A DNA stretch of 64,000 bases, taken from assembly GCF_001690495.1 (NCBI RefSeq), contig NZ_LZGS01000044.1, positions 1-64,000 of the forward strand, read 5' to 3'. The stretch is from Gilliamella sp. App4-10 (GTDB taxonomy: Bacteria > Pseudomonadota > Gammaproteobacteria > Enterobacterales > Orbaceae). Positions 58,574 through 64,000 of the stretch are shown one piece after another. The position numbers and the translations under genes were made by a program. A model generated the notes under the pieces. It saw only the letters and a list, made by a program, of their open reading frames with translations. It was not told the DNA's origin and did not search any database. Each line of letters opens with the position of its first letter. Within the stretch, counting starts at the first letter, position 1.

Positions 58574-60961
58574 ATGAAATTTAGTGAAAATTGGCTACGT
58601 GAATGGATCAATCCAGAAATTAGTAGCGAAACGTTAGCTAATCAATTAACAATGGCTGGTTTAGAGGTCGATGATATAGAAAAAGTAGCGGGTGATTTCA
58701 CTGGAGTAGTTGTTGGTAAAGTTGTTGAATGTATGCAACATCCGAATGCAGATAAACTTCGTGTTACAAAAGTTGATATTGGTAAAGCAGAATTACTTGA
58801 TATAGTTTGTGGTGCGCCAAATTGTCGACAAGGTTTAACTGTTGCCTGCGCTACTGTGGGGGCAGTATTACCGGGAGATTTTAAAATAAAATCAGCTAAG
58901 TTACGAGGAGAACTATCAGAAGGCATGTTGTGCTCTTATTCAGAGCTAGGAATTTCTGATGACCATAATGGTATTATTGAATTACCTGATGATGCGCCTT
59001 TGGGGCAAGATATTCGGGAATATTTAAATCTTAACGATGTCATAATTGACATCAGCGTAACACCTAATCGTGCTGATTGCTTTGGTATTATTGGTATTGC
59101 GAGAGATCTTTCAGCGGTTAACAATATTCCAATGCAAGAGCTTAAAGTCGACAATATACCAGCAACAATTACTGATACAGTATCAATCAAAATAGATGAG
59201 CCGAAAGCATCTCCTCGTTATTTGGGACGAGTAATTAAAAATATTAACGTTAATGTTACAACACCACTATGGATGAAAGAAAAACTACGCCGTGGTGGAA
59301 TTCGTTCAATTGATGCTGTTGTAGATATAACTAATTTTGTATTATTAGAACTAGGCCACCCAATGCATGCATTCGATTTAAAACAGATCGAAAATGGCAT
59401 AGTTGTTCGTTATGCTAACAAAGATGAAAAACTTGTTTTACTTAATGGTAACGAAGTCAAACTTAACGATAAAACCTTAGTGATTGCCGATCACAAAAAA
59501 GTCTTAGCGTTAGCTGGGATTATGGGCGGTGAAAAATCAGGTGTAACACAAACAACCAAAGATGTATTTCTTGAATCTGCATTTTTTAATCCATTAGTAA
59601 TCACTGGAAAAGCTCGTGAATATGGTTTACATACAGAAGCGTCACATCGTTATGAACGTGGAGTTGATCCTTCATTACAATTTATTGCAATGGAACGAGC
59701 CAGCCAATTATTAATTGATATTTGTGGTGGAGAAGCTGGTCCAATTATTGATGTAACGCACAAAGATGAACTTCCAGTACAAGCAACTATCCAGTTACGT
59801 CGCAATAAAATTGATCGTATTATTGGTAATGTAATCGAAACACAAAAGATCACTGATATTTTAGTTAAACTCGGTTGTGAAGTTGAATACAAAGACAATG
59901 TTTGGATTGTAAAATCGCCAAGTTGGCGTTTTGATTTACAAATTGAAGAAGATTTAGTTGAAGAAGTGGCTCGCATTTATGGATATAACAATATCCCAAA
60001 TGCTAATCTGAAGATTGAATCAATAATGAAACCAAAACCAGAAGGTCAAATATCATTACGAAGAGTAAAAGACTTATTGGTTGATAAAGGGTATCAAGAA
60101 GCAGTTACATATAGCTTTGTTGATCCAAAAGTTCAGCAAATTCTTCATCCTGCGCAGCCGGCAATCAAGCTACCTAACCCTATTTCAAGTGAAATGTCAG
60201 TTATGCGTTTATCACTTTGGTCTGGGTTATTGGATGCAGTACGATATAACCAAAATCGTCAGCAAGCACGTATTCGATTATTTGAAACAGGTTTGCGTTT
60301 TATCCCTGATGAAAAATGTGAATTTGGTGTACGTCAAGAACTAATGTTATCTGGTATTGTTACTGGTAATTTGTATGAAGAGCACTGGCTGCTTCCTAAA
60401 AAAAATGTGGATTTTTATGATATTAAAGGTGATCTTGAGTCAATTTTTTCTCTGTTAGGTTGTTCTGGTAAAGTGCAGTTTGAAAAGTCTCAGCTTTCAG
60501 CTTTACATCCAGGACAAAGTGCAGCGATTTATTTAAACGATGAGTTAATAGGCTATTTGGGCGTCTTACATCCAGAAATTGAAAAAAAATTATCTTTAAA
60601 TAGTAAAACGCTTGTTTTTGAAATAAATTTAGCTAAAATTAGTGAAAAAAAGGCACCTGTTGCTCAAGAATTATCCAAATATCCATCAAATAAACGAGAT
60701 ATTGCTATTATTGTGTCAAACACAATACCAGCAGCGGATATTATTTCAGAGTGTAAAAAAGCAGGCGGCGAGCAACTTATTAAAGTTAATCTTTTTGATG
60801 TGTATCAAGGTGAAAATATCGAAGAAAATCAAAAAAGCCTTGCTATCAGTTTGATTTTGCAAGATAAATCACGTACACTTGAAGAAGAAGACATAACTAA
60901 CATTGTAAGCAAGTGTGTCACTGCTTTACAAAATCGTTTTAAAGCCCTATTAAGAGAATAA
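58574..60961 (+). CDS. pheT: Phenylalanine-tRNA ligase beta subunit
   Basis: 795 residues, same length as E. coli PheT. N-terminal tRNA-binding domain ([22 protein letters not shown]), B3/B4 editing part, and B5 and C-terminal anticodon (FDX-ACB) domains. Also mediates tRNA binding and editing of Tyr-tRNA. A CTGGAGAT ribosome site is present and the next gene, ihfA, starts 4 bp after its stop. Confidence 0.97.
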   Translation: MKFSENWLREWINPEISSETLANQLTMAGLEVDDIEKVAGDFTGVVVGKVVECMQHPNADKLRVTKVDIGKAELLDIVCGAPNCRQGLTVACATVGAVLPGDFKIKSAKLRGELSEGMLCSYSELGISDDHNGIIELPDDAPLGQDIREYLNLNDVIIDISVTPNRADCFGIIGIARDLSAVNNIPMQELKVDNIPATITDTVSIKIDEPKASPRYLGRVIKNINVNVTTPLWMKEKLRRGGIRSIDAVVDITNFVLLELGHPMHAFDLKQIENGIVVRYANKDEKLVLLNGNEVKLNDKTLVIADHKKVLALAGIMGGEKSGVTQTTKDVFLESAFFNPLVITGKAREYGLHTEASHRYERGVDPSLQFIAMERASQLLIDICGGEAGPIIDVTHKDELPVQATIQLRRNKIDRIIGNVIETQKITDILVKLGCEVEYKDNVWIVKSPSWRFDLQIEEDLVEEVARIYGYNNIPNANLKIESIMKPKPEGQISLRRVKDLLVDKGYQEAVTYSFVDPKVQQILHPAQPAIKLPNPISSEMSVMRLSLWSGLLDAVRYNQNRQQARIRLFETGLRFIPDEKCEFGVRQELMLSGIVTGNLYEEHWLLPKKNVDFYDIKGDLESIFSLLGCSGKVQFEKSQLSALHPGQSAAIYLNDELIGYLGVLHPEIEKKLSLNSKTLVFEINLAKISEKKAPVAQELSKYPSNKRDIAIIVSNTIPAADIISECKKAGGEQLIKVNLFDVYQGENIEENQKSLAISLILQDKSRTLEEEDITNIVSKCVTALQNRFKALLRE

Positions 60962-60965
60962 TAAT

Positions 60966-61259
60966 ATGACATTAACTAAAGCTGATATTGCAGATCGTCT
61001 TGCCGAAAAATTTAACATTGATCGACAAGAATCTAAAGTCCTTGTAGAACTTTTTTTTGAAGAGATTCGAGTGGCTTTGGAAAAAGGAGAACCAGTTAAA
61101 TTATCTGGTTTTGGTAATTTCACTGTACGTGATAAAAACTCACGCCCAGGTCGAAATCCAAAAACAGGTGAAAGCGTTGATATCTCAGCTCGCCGAGTTG
61201 TTACATTTAGACCAGGTATTAAATTCAGAGAACGTGTAGAAAAAAATTTAGTTATCTAA
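60966..61259 (+). CDS. ihfA: Integration host factor alpha subunit
   Basis: 97-residue DNA-bending protein of the HU/IHF fold. [24 protein letters not shown] start, [22 protein letters not shown] beta arm with the intercalating Pro (near 65), and RRVVTFRPG. Standard position after pheT. IHF beta is elsewhere. Relevant to prophage-type integration such as at the tRNA-Ile island. Confidence 0.97.
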   Translation: MTLTKADIADRLAEKFNIDRQESKVLVELFFEEIRVALEKGEPVKLSGFGNFTVRDKNSRPGRNPKTGESVDISARRVVTFRPGIKFRERVEKNLVI

Positions 61260-61292
61260 ACTCTAAGTTTATATACTGCTTTTGTTTTATAA

Positions 61293-61327
61293 TAGCCTTT
61301 TTTTCGATAAAAACGTTAGAAAGGCTA
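61293..61327 (+). terminator. Probable terminator after ihfA
   Basis: An 8-bp stem TAGCCTTT (61293-61300) with AAAGGCTA (61320-61327), 19-base loop, followed by GTTTATTTTTAT. Confidence 0.7.
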
Positions 61328-61347
61328 GTTTATTTTTATAAAAATAG

Positions 61348-61376
61348 TTGTATTAATTCCTGAAATAAAGCATAAT
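61348..61376 (+). promoter_or_regulatory. Promoter of the 4.5S RNA gene
   Basis: -35 TTGTAT (61348-61353), 17-bp spacer, -10 CATAAT (61371-61376). The expected start lies just before the RNA 5' end. Confidence 0.7.
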
Positions 61377-61390
61377 ACTACCACTTCTAT

Positions 61391-61499
61391 GGAGGCTCTG
61401 TGGGTCCTCTTGCAACATTTTTTTGCTCATCTGGTCAGATTCGGAAGGAAGCAGCCAAAGTGAAAAACATGTGTGCAGGATGAGGCTGATAGGGTCTCC
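61391..61499 (+). ncRNA. ffs: 4.5S RNA (signal recognition particle RNA)
   Basis: About 109 nt. The universal SRP apical part GGTCAGATTCGGAAGGAAGCAGCC is near 61433-61456 (quoted in parts: GGTCAG, then GGAAGGAAGCAGCC). The 5' GGAGGCTCTG pairs the 3' TAGGGTCTCC. It binds Ffh for co-translational targeting. Ends are estimated from base pairing; the mature RNA may differ by a few bases. Confidence 0.93.
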
Positions 61500-61636
61500 T
61501 CCAAGGCAAATTTTATAATAAATTTATCTATTTTTTGGGAATTATGAATAGAATTAGGTGTGTAAAAAAGCAGAGTTAGTTTATAATTTGTAATATCTGG
61601 AAATAGGTAACTTATTGATGAAAAAGGAAATTTATT

Positions 61637-62779
61637 TTGAAGTCACCATCCCTCCTTCCAATAGCATTAGCAATGATTTTAAGTGGATGCACGATTTTAC
61701 CGCATTCAGGACCAAACTTTTCCTCTATAAAAAATATAAATGAACAACATACTGAATTAGATGAAATTTATAATAAAGTCAAAATTGTCAATTTAAATGC
61801 CTCACCCGATTCTATAAAAGAAAGCACAAAAAATTTACAGAACTTCACAAGTTTTATAAACAAAACAAATAACCAAGCTAGAATAGCAGATTATATTGGT
61901 AAAGGTGATAGTCTAAAAATCTCTATAATTGAAACACCCCCTGCAATACTATTCACTGGCTCAAGTGATACCGGAGCGCCAAAAACGGGGCTAACTGAAT
62001 TACCTATCGTTGTTGTTGATTCTTTAGGCTTTATTTCTTTGCCATTTGTTGGAGAATTAGAAGTAATTAATAAAACCCCAATACAGGTACAAAAAGAAAT
62101 AATTGAAAAGTTATCTGGTATTGCAAATAGACCACAAGTAATTGTCTCTGTTTTAGAAAAACGGTCAGCAGACGTCATAGTTATTGGTGATAAATTTAGT
62201 GGTAAAATGATAATAACAGCTAAAGGTGAGCAACTACTAGATGCAGTTACCATGTTAGGTAGTAATATGTATGATATTAAAGATACGCTAATACAGATTA
62301 CTAGAAATAATAAAGTTAATGAAATACCACTAAGCTTGGTATTATCTAATCCTAAATTTAATATACAACTCCAAAAAAATGATGTGATTACGTTGATTAA
62401 TAAACCTAATTCTTTCATTTCTATGGGCGCAATTGGTGCAACAAAAGAAGTTCGATTTGAAGCTGTTGGAATTAATTTGTCTCAAGCATTAGCACGTATT
62501 GGTGGTTTACGAGATAATCTATCCGATGCTAGAGGTGTATTTGTATTTAGATACCAAGATACATTGTCAGCTGATAACAAAAAAGAGCTAATCCCAACAA
62601 TTTATCAAATAGATTTGAATAATCCTAACTCTCTATTCATAATGAAGAATTTTCAAGTTGAGAATAATGATATTGTTTATGTTGCTTCTGCACCAATCAT
62701 AGAACTACAAAAATTCTTATATGCAATTTTCTCACCAGGTATTGGAGTTGTTAATCAAGTTAGTCAGATTAGTGAGTAA
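61637..62779 (+). CDS. Outer-membrane polysaccharide export protein (KpsD/BexD/CtrA type)
   Basis: 380 residues from a TTG start nine bases after AAAGGA. Lipobox MILSGC gives lipidated Cys18. Polysaccharide-export domain (IGKGDSLKISIIETPPA, then VVVDSLGFISLPFVGELEVINKTP, near 88-150) and SLBB-type repeats follow (VIVIGDKFSGKM..., then GIGATKEVRFEAVGINLSQALARIGGL). It forms the outer-membrane channel of a group 2-like capsule exporter. First gene of the capsule locus, after ffs. Confidence 0.88.
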   Translation: MKSPSLLPIALAMILSGCTILPHSGPNFSSIKNINEQHTELDEIYNKVKIVNLNASPDSIKESTKNLQNFTSFINKTNNQARIADYIGKGDSLKISIIETPPAILFTGSSDTGAPKTGLTELPIVVVDSLGFISLPFVGELEVINKTPIQVQKEIIEKLSGIANRPQVIVSVLEKRSADVIVIGDKFSGKMIITAKGEQLLDAVTMLGSNMYDIKDTLIQITRNNKVNEIPLSLVLSNPKFNIQLQKNDVITLINKPNSFISMGAIGATKEVRFEAVGINLSQALARIGGLRDNLSDARGVFVFRYQDTLSADNKKELIPTIYQIDLNNPNSLFIMKNFQVENNDIVYVASAPIIELQKFLYAIFSPGIGVVNQVSQISE

Positions 62780-62805
62780 TTTTACTAGCGCACTTGTGAG
62801 ATATT

Positions 62806-63705
62806 ATGTATTTAAATTTTAAAAGAAAAAAAAGTTGGTTGTTACACCTATTTGTTACATTACCAACTTTATTATCAATAATTTATTTTGGATTAATAGC
62901 TGAAAATATTTATACCTCAGAAGCAACGTACATTATACGTTCTTCGGATACTCAATCGTCATTGGGTAGTTTGGGTAGTTTTTTTTCAAAGGTTGGAATT
63001 TCACGTTCCAATGATGATTCATATGTAGTTCTGTCATATATCAAATCTAGAGATGCATTATCTTCTGTCGAAAAAGTTTTACCAATACAAGAATGGTATA
63101 CGAAAAAAGGAGATATAATATCCCGATTTAATGGTTTTCATCTTGATTTTTATAATAAAAAAGAATATTTTTATCGTTATATGGGCAATATGATAAATGT
63201 TAATTTCGATAGTTCAACAGGTATTGCTACAATCAATGTGAATGCTTTTGATATGCAAGATGCGTTCAAAATAAATGAACAACTATTAAAGCAGGCTGAA
63301 GGCTTTGTGAATCAAATAAATTTACGAGCGAAACAAGATCTCATAACTGCATCATTAGCAGAACTAAAAAATGCTGAATCACAGATGAAGAAAGAGGCTC
63401 AAGCACTAGCTGAATTTCAAAAAAATAAAAATGAAGATGCTAATTTAGCAGAATATCAACAAATACTAATTAATAACACGGTAGCTAAACAACAATTTGA
63501 AGCTGCAACTTTATCGCTACGTAACGCTCAAGTTGAAATAACAAAAAAACAACTTTACCTTGAAAGAATTGAACAACCTAGTTTATCAGATGTATCATTT
63601 AAACCTGCACGTATTTATAACATCATTGCAACTTTTATAATTAGCTTTCTAATATATGGTATTATTAATTTGCTTATTGCTGGTGTAAGAGAGCATAAAG
63701 ATTAA
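62806..63705 (+). CDS. Inner-membrane polysaccharide export protein (KpsE/BexC/CtrB type), short form
   Basis: 299 residues. N-terminal membrane segment (about 10-30), periplasmic part with SEATYIIRSS and a DSYVVLSYIKSRDAL block, a coiled coil (about 180-260), C-terminal membrane segment (IYNIIATFIISFLIYGIINLLIAG). Full-length relatives are about 370 residues; the missing length is in the coiled-coil region, which here is compressed. It follows kpsD by 26 bp and overlaps the next start by one base. Confidence 0.85.
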   Translation: MYLNFKRKKSWLLHLFVTLPTLLSIIYFGLIAENIYTSEATYIIRSSDTQSSLGSLGSFFSKVGISRSNDDSYVVLSYIKSRDALSSVEKVLPIQEWYTKKGDIISRFNGFHLDFYNKKEYFYRYMGNMINVNFDSSTGIATINVNAFDMQDAFKINEQLLKQAEGFVNQINLRAKQDLITASLAELKNAESQMKKEAQALAEFQKNKNEDANLAEYQQILINNTVAKQQFEAATLSLRNAQVEITKKQLYLERIEQPSLSDVSFKPARIYNIIATFIISFLIYGIINLLIAGVREHKD

Positions 63706-64000
63706 TGACAGAAGTAGTTGCGAAAACATCATTTATGCGTTCATTAAAAATACAAATTAATGTATTGAATGCTTTAATTCTGCGAGAAATTATTACTCGT
63801 TACGGACGTAATAATATTGGTTTTCTTTGGTTATTTGTTGAACCTATGTCATTAACTTTGCTAATAAGTCTAATGTGGTTTTTTTTTAAAATCAATTCTG
63901 TTTCTAACCTTAATATTGTTGCATTTGTATTAACTGGCTATCCAATGGCAATGATGTGGCGCAATGCATCATCTAGAGCAAAAGGTGCAGTTACGGCCAA
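63705..64000 (+). CDS. Capsule ABC-2 transporter permease (KpsM/BexB type), partial
   Basis: 98 codons are visible, open to the window end. TAATG overlap with the preceding stop. KpsM-like start: NALILREIITRYGRNNIGFLWLFVEP, then a membrane segment (MSLTLLISLMWFFF), then VLTGYPMAMMWRN. It would form the inner-membrane channel with a KpsT-type ATPase expected just beyond the window. Confidence 0.88.
   Translation, partial: MTEVVAKTSFMRSLKIQINVLNALILREIITRYGRNNIGFLWLFVEPMSLTLLISLMWFFFKINSVSNLNIVAFVLTGYPMAMMWRNASSRAKGAVTA

Overview
The window is about 64 kb of an AT-rich gammaproteobacterial chromosome. Gene content and protein sequences most resemble an Orbaceae gut symbiont (Gilliamella-like); I infer this from base composition, family resemblance and gene order, and no marker gene proves it. 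Classic enterobacterial arrangements are present: thrS-infC-rpmI-rplT-pheM-pheST-ihfA, lolB-ispE divergent from hemA, uvrC-pgsA followed by tRNAs, yohJK-sanA and yhiI-rbbA-yhhJ. All genes and RNAs were read from the sequence itself, with no database search.

Layout. 1-6.2 kb: arginine biosynthesis (argC, argB, argG, argH) behind a double ARG box that abuts a heptanucleotide tandem repeat, then serC. 6.8-13.5 kb: a 6.7-kb genomic island integrated in tRNA-Ile(CAT), bounded by a perfect 37-bp duplication of the tRNA 3' part. It keeps remnants of both ends of a P2-like prophage (late-control protein D and a CI-type repressor on the left, tyrosine integrase on the right). The interior is defence-like cargo: a zinc-ribbon/membrane/WYL-like/BRCT protein with an OLD-like AAA ATPase, then an AbiF-like HEPN protein preceded by a probable structured RNA with its own promoter. 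13.5-14.1 kb: debris of a P4-type integrase and an IS3-family transposase. 14.1-20 kb: an operon with a PRD regulator, a galactitol-type PTS and three sugar-phosphate enzymes, including a 3-hexuloisomerase-like SIS protein.

20-31.7 kb: housekeeping and small genes (yigZ, nfi, tRNA methyltransferase, apt, ada, ispE, lolB, hemA) plus an ArgR-box-controlled pair, a dimethylargininase-like hydrolase and an amino-acid antiporter. 31.8-33.7 kb: tRNA-Leu(CAA) followed by a decaying accessory operon. 34-39 kb: the yhiI-rbbA-yhhJ exporter. 39-40.5 kb: a umuC remnant and a permease pseudogene. 40.7-46.7 kb: two tRNAs, pgsA, uvrC and an arginine ABC transporter (artPJQM) behind another double ARG box. 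46.8-53.9 kb: sanA, yohK/yohJ, sbcB, ubiT, a Na+/H+ antiporter, recO, yaiI. 54-61.5 kb: the thrS-to-ihfA translation cluster with a tRNA-mimic operator, an AUU-initiated infC and a phenylalanine attenuator, then the 4.5S RNA gene. 61.6-64 kb: the start of a capsule-export locus (KpsD/KpsE/KpsM types), cut by the window end.

Themes. Arginine synthesis, arginine uptake and methylarginine/arginine turnover share ARG-box pairs at three separate loci, pointing to one ArgR regulon. The tRNA-Ile island looks like a prophage-derived defence carrier whose cargo sits just upstream of the integrase; two copies of the integrase 5' end mark two rounds of cargo acquisition. A roughly 48-bp motif occurs three times in intergenic DNA with fixed internal spacing and is unexplained.
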